NCBI GenBank assembly: GCA_937888735.1
Contig: CALASN010000149.1
Span: 1 to 27,247, forward strand
DNA: 27,247 bases
Direction of reading: 5' to 3'
DNA from: UBA5499 sp002426275
Lineage (GTDB): Bacteria; Bacillota; DTU084
This document shows, one piece after another, positions 7,544 through 14,623 of this stretch. Position numbers and translations under genes: made by a program. The first letter of the stretch is position 1. Every line of letters begins with the position of its first letter. The notes beneath the pieces are model-generated. The model ran no database searches. It was not told the DNA's origin and was given only the letters and a program-made list of their open reading frames with translations.

Positions 7544-8035
7544 ATGGCAAAAAAAAATTTCAACATCCGCTTTGCGGAGGAAAGGGACGCCCCTGTGATC
7601 CTCGAGTTCATCAGGGAGCTGGCTGTTTTGGAAAACCTTGACGATCAAATCACGGCCACAGAGGAAGAGATTCGCGTTTCCTTATTTGAAAAAAAGCAAG
7701 CTGAGGTCATCATCGGCGAGGCAGACGGCAGGCCCGTGGCCTTCGCGCTTTTCTTCCACAATTATTCCACCTTTCTGGGCAAAGCCAATTTATATCTTGA
7801 AGATTTGTTTGTCAAAGAAAACTATCGCGGCCGGGGAATTGGCAAAGCCATGCTGCGTTGTCTTGCGAAAATCGCTCTGGCGCGCGGCTGCTTGCGGCTA
7901 GACTGGCTGTGCCTTGACTGGAACAAACCCGCGCTGGCCTTTTATCAAAGCCTGGGCGCGCGCGTCCTAGATCAGATGAGGCTGTGCCGCATCAGCGGCG
8001 AGCAGCTCAAAGCTCTTGTAGAATCAGATGTTTGA
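7544..8035 (+). CDS. GNAT acetyltransferase, SSAT/thialysine-type
   Basis: This encodes 163 residues from ATG 7544; a GTG at 7532 one base after metY1 is an alternative giving 167. The acetyl-CoA motif YRGRGIGKAM and the downstream LDWNKPALAFYQSLGA are characteristic of the spermidine/spermine N1-acetyltransferase-like branch of GNAT proteins, which includes thialysine N-acetyltransferases. LYLEDLFV before the CoA motif also fits that branch. Members acetylate primary amines of polyamines or of thioether amino acids. The substrate here is unknown. Its place between metY1 and the nitrogenase-like genes suggests that it works on an amine-bearing sulfur compound or detoxifies one, which is inference from position only. 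Confidence 0.85.
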   Translation: MAKKNFNIRFAEERDAPVILEFIRELAVLENLDDQITATEEEIRVSLFEKKQAEVIIGEADGRPVAFALFFHNYSTFLGKANLYLEDLFVKENYRGRGIGKAMLRCLAKIALARGCLRLDWLCLDWNKPALAFYQSLGARVLDQMRLCRISGEQLKALVESDV

Positions 8036-8049
8036 TTGGGGGCCAAAAA

Positions 8050-9525
8050 ATGAGTGAGATTAATTTGCAGATTCCGGAGGTATCCATCAGAGAGATCCGT
8101 TTAGGTTCCATCACTGGATTTCAAGGCGGAGCGGAGGAACTGGTGAAACGCTCCCGCTGCGGACTGAAGGACGGAACCCGCTCCTTTTCCCAGTGCCTTG
8201 GCTGCTCTACCGCACAGGCGGCCTGCATGGTGGTCCTGGTGCAGGACGCGGCTGTAATCAGCCACGGGCCCGTGGGTTGCTCCTCTTGCCTGCATGAATT
8301 TGCTTTCACCTATCGGGTCAATTCCCCTTTGCGAGGCGTGGAAAATCCAACTCAGCGCAAGATCTTTTCCACCAATTTGCAGGAAACGGATACTGTCTAC
8401 GGCGGCTCTGCCAAGCTTGAGGCAGCCATCCGCGAAGTATACCGGCGCACTGAGCCCCACGTCATCTTCGTGCTGACCACCTGCGCTTCCGGCATCATCG
8501 GCGACGATGTGGAAAGCGTTTGCGACGAAGCCGAAGCGGAACTGGGCATTCCGGTGGTGGCGATTTTCTGCGAGGGGTTCCGCTCCAAAGTGTGGACCAC
8601 CGGCTTTGACGCCGGCTATCACGGCATTGCCCGCAAGCTGATCAAGCCAGCCCGGCAACGGCGCAGCGACGTCATCAATGTGATCAACTTTTGGGGCTCC
8701 GATATCTTCAGCGACTGGTTCGCAGCCTTCGGCGCAAAGCCCAATTATATAACGCCCTATTCCACTTTGGAAAGCCTCACCTGGTCGTCGGAAGCCGCGG
8801 CTTCCGTGCAAATCTGTCCCACTTTGGGTTCATACCTGGGCGCGGCGCTGGAGCAGGAATTTGGAGTGCCTGAGGTAAAGGCAGCTCCTCCCTATGGCAT
8901 AGCGCAAACCGATCTCTGGTTTCGGGAACTGGGCAAAATTCTCCATCAGGAAAAAGCGGCGGAGGAATTGATCGCCGCCAAAAAAGCGGAGTATCTGCCA
9001 AAAATTGAGGCGCTGCGCGAAAAGCTCAAGGGTAAGACGGCCTACGTTACGGCCGGAGCGGCGCACGGACACGCTCTCTTGTCCATTCTGGGCGAGCTGG
9101 GAATGCGAGCCAAAGGCGCGTCCATCTTCCATCACGACCCGCTCTATGACAACGACGACGAGCAGAGCGACCTCCTGGCGCAGACAGTGAAGCATTACGG
9201 CGACGTGCCCAATTTCAGTATCTGCAACAAACAGGAGTACGAGCTGGTCAACGTGCTGAACAGGCTGCGGCCCGATTTGCTCTTGGCGCGGCACGGCGGC
9301 ATGACGCTTTGGGGCGCAAAACTGGGGATCCCTTCCCTTTTAATCGGCGACGAACATTACAGCATGGGCTACGAAGGGATTTTGCGTTACGGTGAGCGGA
9401 TCCTGGAGACCATTGAAAACGACGAGTTCGTGAAAAACCTTGAAAAACATGCTGTAAATCCTTACACAAAGTGGTGGCTTTCCCAAGCGCCGGATACATT
9501 TTTGACTGGAGGAGCTTGTAAGTGA
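8050..9525 (+). CDS. Nitrogenase-like component 1 alpha subunit (NifD/MarD-like)
   Basis: This encodes 491 residues from ATG 8050, behind GGGGG; an upstream in-frame start would overlap the GNAT gene by 52 bp. The P-cluster cysteines are in place: Cys52 (LGCSTAQ), Cys77 (SHGPVGC) and Cys145 (TTCASGIIGDD), with spacings like NifD Cys62, Cys88 and Cys154. Cys256 in SVQICPTLGSYL aligns by eye with NifD Cys275, which holds the active-site cofactor. His191 resembles NifD His195. The region of cofactor ligand His442 reads GDEHYSMGYEG and does not align clearly. The sequence therefore belongs to a nitrogenase-like reductase with an Fe-S cofactor, not obviously a N2-fixing NifD. Next to MetY and a sulfonate-type transporter, the best match is MarD of methylthio-alkane reductase. 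It overlaps nifK-like by 4 bp. Confidence 0.8.
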   Translation: MSEINLQIPEVSIREIRLGSITGFQGGAEELVKRSRCGLKDGTRSFSQCLGCSTAQAACMVVLVQDAAVISHGPVGCSSCLHEFAFTYRVNSPLRGVENPTQRKIFSTNLQETDTVYGGSAKLEAAIREVYRRTEPHVIFVLTTCASGIIGDDVESVCDEAEAELGIPVVAIFCEGFRSKVWTTGFDAGYHGIARKLIKPARQRRSDVINVINFWGSDIFSDWFAAFGAKPNYITPYSTLESLTWSSEAAASVQICPTLGSYLGAALEQEFGVPEVKAAPPYGIAQTDLWFRELGKILHQEKAAEELIAAKKAEYLPKIEALREKLKGKTAYVTAGAAHGHALLSILGELGMRAKGASIFHHDPLYDNDDEQSDLLAQTVKHYGDVPNFSICNKQEYELVNVLNRLRPDLLLARHGGMTLWGAKLGIPSLLIGDEHYSMGYEGILRYGERILETIENDEFVKNLEKHAVNPYTKWWLSQAPDTFLTGGACK

Positions 9526-10859
9526 GCGGAATTATCGAACAAGAGCGTTACACCTGCGCCATCGGCGCCTTGCAGAGCGTGGTGGCAATTCCCAAGGCCG
9601 TTCCCATTTTGCACTCAGGCCCAGGCTGCGGCAACATGATTCAAGGCTTTTTCGAGCGCTCCACCGGCTACGCCGGCGGCAGCACCTCACCGTGTACCAA
9701 TTTCAGCGAGCAGGAAGTGGTCTTCGGCGGCATCGAGAGACTGCGGGAGATCATCAACAATTCTTACCGGGTCTTGGACACGGAGCTGCAGGTCGTGTTG
9801 ACAGGCTGCACCGCCGGCATTGTGGGCGACGACGTGGAGGCGCTGGTGGATGAATTCCGAGAGCAGGGAAAACCTATCGTCGCAGTGGAGACCGCAGGTT
9901 TTAAGTGCAACAATTTCGAAGCTCACAGCCTGGTGGTAAACGCCATCATCGACCAGTACGTCAGCCTTTTCCAGGAGGAAAACCCCGCCCGCAGCCAAAA
10001 GCAAACGGTTAATTTGTTTGCTTCCCTGCCCTATCAAGACCCTTTTTGGAAAGGCAATCTCAGAGAATACAAGCGGCTGCTGGAGGGAATCGGCCTGAAC
10101 GTCAATGTCTTGTTCGGGCCGAACTCAACAGGCGTTACAGAATGGCAGCAAATTCCCCGGGCTAATTTTAATATTTTAGTCTCGCCCTGGTACGCTCTTC
10201 CCATCGTTGCGCATCTGGAAGAACTTTACGGGCAGCCGTACACTCAATTTCCCCACGTCCCCATCGGCGCCAACGAGACTGAGCGTTTCCTGCGGCAGGT
10301 GCTTGAGTTCGCAGCCCAAAGCGGCGCGGCTTTGAACCGAAAGGCCGCGGAAGAATTTATCCGCCGGGAGCGAGATGCTTATTACGAAGAAATAGATAAC
10401 CTGGCCACCTTCTTATTGGAATTCCGCTACGGGCTGCCCAACCACGTTCACGTCCTGCACGACGCAGGTTACGTGCTGGGATTTTCCAAATTCCTGCTGC
10501 ACGAGGTGGGGATCATCCCCAAGGAACAGTTCGTTGTTGACAATACGCCTAAGGAGTTTCAGGACCAGTTAACGGCGGAACTGCAAAAAACATCGGCTAA
10601 GCGGCAAATCCCGCTGACCTTCGAGCCGGACGCAGGCAAGGCGCAGGAGACAATCCGCGGTTTGCGCCACAGAGGACGGGGCCTCATCATCGGCAGCGGC
10701 TGGGACAAGGAACTGGCCAGGGAAAAGAACTATGATTTTCTTTCCGCTTCCGTGCCCACTCCCTACCGCTTGGTGCTGACCACCAATTATGCGGGCTTTT
10801 CAGGCGGACTGCGGGTAATCGAGGATATCTACGACGCGGTTTTGGCCACATACCGCTAA
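9522..10859 (+). CDS. Nitrogenase-like component 1 beta subunit (NifK/MarK-like)
   Basis: This encodes 445 residues, shorter than NifK (about 520) because the N-terminal extension is missing, as in many nitrogenase-like beta subunits. The GTG start overlaps the stop of the alpha subunit (GTGA) and has GGAGGAG about ten bases upstream, so the two chains are translationally coupled for 1:1 assembly. The three P-cluster cysteines are Cys12 (ERYTC), Cys36 (SGPGCGNM) and Cys96 (LTGCTAGIVGDD), spaced like NifK Cys70, Cys95 and Cys153. It should form the alpha2beta2 catalytic component with the upstream protein and take electrons from the NifH-like protein encoded at the operon end. Whether the substrate is a thioether is inferred from context. 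Confidence 0.82.
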   Translation: MSGIIEQERYTCAIGALQSVVAIPKAVPILHSGPGCGNMIQGFFERSTGYAGGSTSPCTNFSEQEVVFGGIERLREIINNSYRVLDTELQVVLTGCTAGIVGDDVEALVDEFREQGKPIVAVETAGFKCNNFEAHSLVVNAIIDQYVSLFQEENPARSQKQTVNLFASLPYQDPFWKGNLREYKRLLEGIGLNVNVLFGPNSTGVTEWQQIPRANFNILVSPWYALPIVAHLEELYGQPYTQFPHVPIGANETERFLRQVLEFAAQSGAALNRKAAEEFIRRERDAYYEEIDNLATFLLEFRYGLPNHVHVLHDAGYVLGFSKFLLHEVGIIPKEQFVVDNTPKEFQDQLTAELQKTSAKRQIPLTFEPDAGKAQETIRGLRHRGRGLIIGSGWDKELAREKNYDFLSASVPTPYRLVLTTNYAGFSGGLRVIEDIYDAVLATYR

Positions 10860-10864
10860 GCGAA

Positions 10865-10883
10865 CAGGGGACGCTCTCCCCTG
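10865..10883 (+). other. Intercistronic hairpin between nifK-like and nifX-like genes
   Basis: CAGGGGA (10865-10871) pairs with TCCCCTG (10877-10883) around a 5-nt loop. A mutually exclusive pairing, ACGCTC (10871-10876) with GAGCGT (10891-10896), would cover the ribosome binding site of the nifX-like gene. The hairpin lacks a T run, so it is not a terminator. It may protect the nifDK message end or set translation of the next gene. Confidence 0.45.
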
Positions 10884-10901
10884 CATTAAGGAGCGTTGTC
10901 T

Positions 10902-11237
10902 ATGAATACGCGGTTAGCGTTTGCAAGCACTGACGGAAAATATATTGATCAGCATTTCGGAAGCGCGAGAATTTTTCAGATCTTCGAAGTCTCCTCCGCA
11001 GGCTACCGGTTGGTTGATTCTCGCCAAACCGAGGGATATTGCCGCGGTCACTGCGAAGGCGGCTTTGCCCACCTGCTGGAAGCGCTGGCAGACTGCAGCG
11101 GAATCTTTGTCAGCCGAATCGGCGAAGGCGCGGCTGCGTTCATGATTCAGCACGGCAAACGCGTTTTTGAAGCATCCGGGCCGGTGGACGATGTCATAAA
11201 ACAGGTCGTGGCCGACGGGCTTTGGGAAGAGGAGTGA
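10902..11237 (+). CDS. NifX/NafY-type iron-molybdenum cofactor-binding domain protein
   Basis: This encodes 111 residues from ATG 10902, with AAGGAG eight bases upstream; a TTG two codons earlier is less likely. The sequence has the dinitrogenase iron-molybdenum cofactor domain pattern: LAFASTDGKYIDQHFGSARIFQIFEV at the N-terminus, a central EGYCRGHCEGG, and the late GEGAAAFMIQHGKRVFEASGPVDDVI. The family covers NifX, NafY, VnfX and the C-terminal domain of many NifB proteins, which hold cofactor precursors on the way to the catalytic protein. Here the NifB-like protein immediately downstream lacks that domain, so this small protein probably serves as its separate carrier partner. Confidence 0.82.
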   Translation: MNTRLAFASTDGKYIDQHFGSARIFQIFEVSSAGYRLVDSRQTEGYCRGHCEGGFAHLLEALADCSGIFVSRIGEGAAAFMIQHGKRVFEASGPVDDVIKQVVADGLWEEE

Positions 11238-11243
11238 GATGTC

Positions 11244-12119
11244 ATGAGCAAATCATTTTCGGAACTGACAAAAGCACATCCTTGTTTTGCAGTGGGAGCA
11301 AAGCCCAATCGCGGCAGGATCCATCTGCCGGTCTCTCCGGGCTGCAATATCAGCTGTCGTTTTTGCCGCCGCGAGCTGGGCAGCGACGACGTGCGTCCAG
11401 GCGTGGCAGCAAGCATTATTTCGCCGGCCGAAGCGGTTGCGGCCGTTCGAAGAGCCCTGGAAATTTGCCCGGAGATAACAGTGGTGGGAGTGGCAGGTCC
11501 CGGCGACACTTTGGCGACGCCATACGCCCTTGCCACGTTCCGACTGATCAAAAAAATGTTTCCCGGCATCATCGCCTGCATGAGCACCAATGGTCTTCTC
11601 TTGCCGCAGCACGCAGACGATATCCTGGAAGCGGGCATAGACGCGCTCACGGTTACGGTCAACGCAGTTGATCCCAAAATTCAGGCGCAAATCTGCAGCG
11701 GAATCATCTACCAAGGCAGTCGGTATGCCGGAGAAGAGGCCGCCGAGATCTTAATCCGCAATCAGCTAGCCGGCATTGAGAAAGTGGCTGACGCTGGGCT
11801 CACGGTCAAAGTAAATACCGTATTGATTCCCGAAATCAACGCCCTGCATGTGCAAGCAGTTGCCAAAGCGGTCAGCGAAAGAGGCGCTAAAATTTATAAT
11901 ATCATCCCTCTGATTCCCCAGCATGAACTGGCGTGGTGCTCCTCCCCCAGCTGCGCGCTGATCAGCAGCGTGCGCGACGAGGTGGAAAAATATATCAAAG
12001 TCTTTCGTCATTGCCAGCGCTGCCGTGCGGATGCGGTCGGAGTTCCCGGCCAGGAAGACTTTTCCAAACAAGTTTACGTCCGCCCAATTAGGCATGAAGA
12101 TACATTCTCCCATGGATAG
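11244..12119 (+). CDS. NifB-like radical SAM cofactor maturase (MarB-like)
   Basis: This encodes 291 residues with the radical SAM motif CX3CX2C (Cys34, Cys38 and Cys41 in CNISCRFC), the NifB signature HPCF near the N-terminus (Cys14) and IHLPVSPGCN, which closely follow NifB. Two further cysteine pairs near the end (CSSPSC and CQRC) are candidate ligands for auxiliary clusters. NifB fuses two [4Fe-4S] clusters and inserts a SAM-derived carbon to make the [8Fe-9S-C] core. It lacks the C-terminal NifX domain; a separate NifX-like gene ends six bases upstream. No nifE, nifN or homocitrate synthase accompanies it, so the cofactor is probably a simple NifB-cofactor derivative handed straight to the NifDK-like protein. 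MarB of the Mar system is the closest named counterpart. Confidence 0.82.
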   Translation: MSKSFSELTKAHPCFAVGAKPNRGRIHLPVSPGCNISCRFCRRELGSDDVRPGVAASIISPAEAVAAVRRALEICPEITVVGVAGPGDTLATPYALATFRLIKKMFPGIIACMSTNGLLLPQHADDILEAGIDALTVTVNAVDPKIQAQICSGIIYQGSRYAGEEAAEILIRNQLAGIEKVADAGLTVKVNTVLIPEINALHVQAVAKAVSERGAKIYNIIPLIPQHELAWCSSPSCALISSVRDEVEKYIKVFRHCQRCRADAVGVPGQEDFSKQVYVRPIRHEDTFSHG

Positions 12120-12149
12120 AATAAAAGCGCTGAAAAAGGAGGTGGTGAA

Positions 12150-12215
12150 ATGTCCGATTGTGACATGGCAGCCTGCACCGAAATCCGAAATTTGAAAGGA
12201 GAACAAACATTATGA
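12150..12215 (+). CDS. 21-codon small ORF, translationally coupled to metY2
   Basis: The ATG at 12150 has a very strong ribosome binding site (AAGGAGGTG) at good spacing. The product begins MSDCDMAACTEI and is followed by a TGA overlapping the metY2 start (ATGA, 4 bp). Two Cys and two Met lie in its first nine residues. I do not recognise the product. It could be a second sulfur amino acid leader that tunes metY2 translation, or simply a small protein or coupling device. metY2 also has an AAAGGAG of its own inside this ORF. Confidence 0.5.
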   Translation: MSDCDMAACTEIRNLKGEQTL

Positions 12216-13528
12216 CTGACGAAGCGACCCCAGCGTACAAATTTGATACGCAAAAAGTTCGGGCGGGATACGAGCCCAAAGATCACAATAACGCGGTATC
12301 ACCTCCTATTTACCAAACCACAGCTTTTGATTTTCGGGATGTGGAACACGCACAAAACCTGTTCAGCAATAGCGAGCTGGGATTTTTGTACACCAGAATT
12401 GGAAATCCCACAGTGGCTATCTTCGAGCAGCGCGTGCAGGCTCTGGACGGCGCGGCCGCTGCCATCGCCTTAGGCTCCGGCATGGCGGCCATCAGCTACA
12501 CTTTGCTGAATCTCACCGAGAACGGCGGCAGAATCCTGTCTTCCCCCTATCTTTACGGCGGAACAGTCGACAGCTTCAAAAAAGTGCTCCCCAAGCTTGG
12601 CGTTAAGATCGACATAGCGCGCAACATCGAAAATCCCAGCGCCCTTGCGCAGGAGATCAAGCCGGACACCAAGGCTATCTTCATCGAGTCCATCAGCAAC
12701 CCGACCGCGACTCTCTTGGATGTGGACGCCATCGCCAAGGTAGCTCACCAGCACGGCATCCCCCTGGTGGTAGATAACACTGTGGCCACGCCCTATCTGT
12801 TTAATCCCATCGCTCATGGCGCGGATCTGGTGGTTTATTCCGCCACCAAGGGCTTAAACGGACACGGCAATCTGGTGGGAGGGCTGATCCTGGAAAGCGG
12901 CAATTTTGACTATACCACAGACAAATTCCCGCAGTTTTCCGAGAAATACTATACCCTCAGAGACAAAGACGGCAAACGCAGGAGTTTCCCTGAGGTTTTC
13001 CCAGGAGCGCCTTTCACCGCGCGAGTACGCATGAATTATCTCAACTTTTTAGGCGCCGCGCTTTCCCCTTTCGACGCCTATCTTGCCCTGTTGGGCTTAG
13101 AAACGCTATCCGAGCGCTTAGACAAACAGGTCCGTAACGCTCAGGCTTTGGCTGAATTTCTCTCCCAACATGATCAGGTTGAATGGGTTAACTATCCAGC
13201 CCTTAAGTCCAGCCCGTTTTACGAGCTGTATAAGCGCGATTTTCTCAAAGGCGCCGGCGGGCTTCTGTCCTTTGGGTTCAAAGGGACAGAGCGGCAGCGT
13301 GAAACCTTCCTCAACTCCGTGCGTCTGTTCCATTACCACGTCAACATCGGCGACTCCCGTTCGCTCATTGTCAATTCTCCCCAGACAACCCACAGCGAGC
13401 TGGAGGAGGAAGAAAAAGCAGTGGCCAAAATTCCGGAAAATCTCATTCGGATCTCGGCCGGTCTGGAAGACCCTGCTGATTTGATCGCGGATCTCAAGCA
13501 GGCTTTTGCAAAAGCGTTGGCCCAATAA
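12212..13528 (+). CDS. metY: O-acetylhomoserine sulfhydrylase, copy 2 (MetY-like, PLP-dependent)
   Basis: This encodes 438 residues, clearly paralogous to the protein at 6232-7530 along the whole length. Shared blocks include NNAVS-PIYQTTAF, RIL-LYGGTVD, VVDNTVATPYL, LGAALSPFDAYL and RSLI-N-QTTH. The Schiff-base lysine is Lys213 in YSATKGLNGHGN. It should also use O-acetylhomoserine with sulfide or a methylated thiol. Having two divergent copies in one operon suggests that they prefer different thiols, for example methanethiol and sulfide, but no residue I can see settles which is which. Its start overlaps the stop of a 21-codon ORF, and the SsuA-like lipoprotein gene begins 20 bp downstream. 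Confidence 0.88.
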   Translation: MTDEATPAYKFDTQKVRAGYEPKDHNNAVSPPIYQTTAFDFRDVEHAQNLFSNSELGFLYTRIGNPTVAIFEQRVQALDGAAAAIALGSGMAAISYTLLNLTENGGRILSSPYLYGGTVDSFKKVLPKLGVKIDIARNIENPSALAQEIKPDTKAIFIESISNPTATLLDVDAIAKVAHQHGIPLVVDNTVATPYLFNPIAHGADLVVYSATKGLNGHGNLVGGLILESGNFDYTTDKFPQFSEKYYTLRDKDGKRRSFPEVFPGAPFTARVRMNYLNFLGAALSPFDAYLALLGLETLSERLDKQVRNAQALAEFLSQHDQVEWVNYPALKSSPFYELYKRDFLKGAGGLLSFGFKGTERQRETFLNSVRLFHYHVNIGDSRSLIVNSPQTTHSELEEEEKAVAKIPENLIRISAGLEDPADLIADLKQAFAKALAQ

Positions 13529-13548
13529 AAAAAAGGAGGAGCGCACTC

Positions 13549-14592
13549 ATGAAAAATTGGAAAAAAATTGTCGTCATCACCCTGGCGAGCCTTTCCCTTG
13601 CCCTCGTCTTGATCGGCTGCGGCTCAAAGCAGACCGCCCAGGAGGACACTTCTAAGTCGGATGCCGAAACAGCCACCAAGTACAAATACGGCAAAATCGA
13701 CATTCCTGGCAAAGACGGCGCCCTGTGCGGCGCGCCGATTTACATCGCCTATGAAAAAGGCTTTTTTGCCGAGGAAGGTTTTGACGTCAACCTGATTTCC
13801 GCAGACACAGAAACGAGAAAAATCGGTCTGAACAATGGAACCATTCCCATTGTGAACGGCGATTTCCAATTCTTCCCTTCTATTGAAGAAGGCGTGAAGG
13901 TTAAGGTTGTGGACGGCCTTCACTTTGGCTGCATCAAGATTATTGTTCCCAAAGGTTCTCCCATCAAATCCGCCAAGGATTTGAAAGGGAAAAAGGTCGG
14001 AGTCGACGAAATCGGCGGCACACCCTTCCAAGTCGCAAGCGTGTGGCTGGAAAATGCAGGCATTGTGGCGAAGAACAACAAAGATGTCACCTTCGTCCCC
14101 TATAACGACGGGAATCTGGAGATCGCGGCCGCGGAAAAAGGCGAAATTGACGCTGCGGCCATCTGGGATCCATTCGGCGCCCTCGCCATCAAAAACAAAG
14201 GCTTCCAGAAAATCTTCGATCTCTCCGAAGATCCGCTCTTCGCAGGCAAATATTGCTGCTTCCTCTACGCTTCCGAGAAATACCTGAAGGAAAGTCCGGA
14301 AAAGGTCGCGGCGCTGCTGCGGGCATACAACAAGGCCCAGGATTGGATCCACCACAATCCCGCCGAAGCGGTGCAAATCATCTCCGATAAGAAGTATTCG
14401 GCGATCTCCGACAAAGAACTGGCTGAAGAACTGGTCAAGAGCTATAGCTATCCGGCACACGAGGATCAAAGCGCCTCCCGCGTTAAGGAAAACGTCCTCT
14501 ACTTCGTGCGAGAGCTTGCAAAAATCGGCTATCTGAAAACCAAAGACCCGGATAAGTTCGCCAGTCAAATCTATTATGAAGTAAAAAAGTGA
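13549..14592 (+). CDS. ABC transporter substrate-binding lipoprotein, SsuA/TauA/NMT1-like
   Basis: This encodes 347 residues with a lipoprotein signal peptide (MKNWKK, a hydrophobic core, then the lipobox LIGC with Cys24) and an AAGGAGG ribosome binding site. The mature part fits the NMT1/SsuA class of type II binding proteins (APIYIAYEKGFFAEEGFDVNL, then SAKDLKGKKVGVD, EKGEIDAAAIWDPFG and SPEKVAALLRAYNKAQDWI). Family members bind sulfonates, taurine, nitrate or thiamine precursors outside the membrane and deliver them to the SsuC-type permease. Placement in a MetY and nitrogenase-like operon makes a reduced organosulfur compound or sulfonate the likely ligand. Nitrate or a pyrimidine cannot be ruled out from sequence alone. 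Confidence 0.85.
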   Translation: MKNWKKIVVITLASLSLALVLIGCGSKQTAQEDTSKSDAETATKYKYGKIDIPGKDGALCGAPIYIAYEKGFFAEEGFDVNLISADTETRKIGLNNGTIPIVNGDFQFFPSIEEGVKVKVVDGLHFGCIKIIVPKGSPIKSAKDLKGKKVGVDEIGGTPFQVASVWLENAGIVAKNNKDVTFVPYNDGNLEIAAAEKGEIDAAAIWDPFGALAIKNKGFQKIFDLSEDPLFAGKYCCFLYASEKYLKESPEKVAALLRAYNKAQDWIHHNPAEAVQIISDKKYSAISDKELAEELVKSYSYPAHEDQSASRVKENVLYFVRELAKIGYLKTKDPDKFASQIYYEVKK

Positions 14593-14623
14593 CGAATCAT
14601 CTAGCTGTGAAGGAGGGTAGAAA

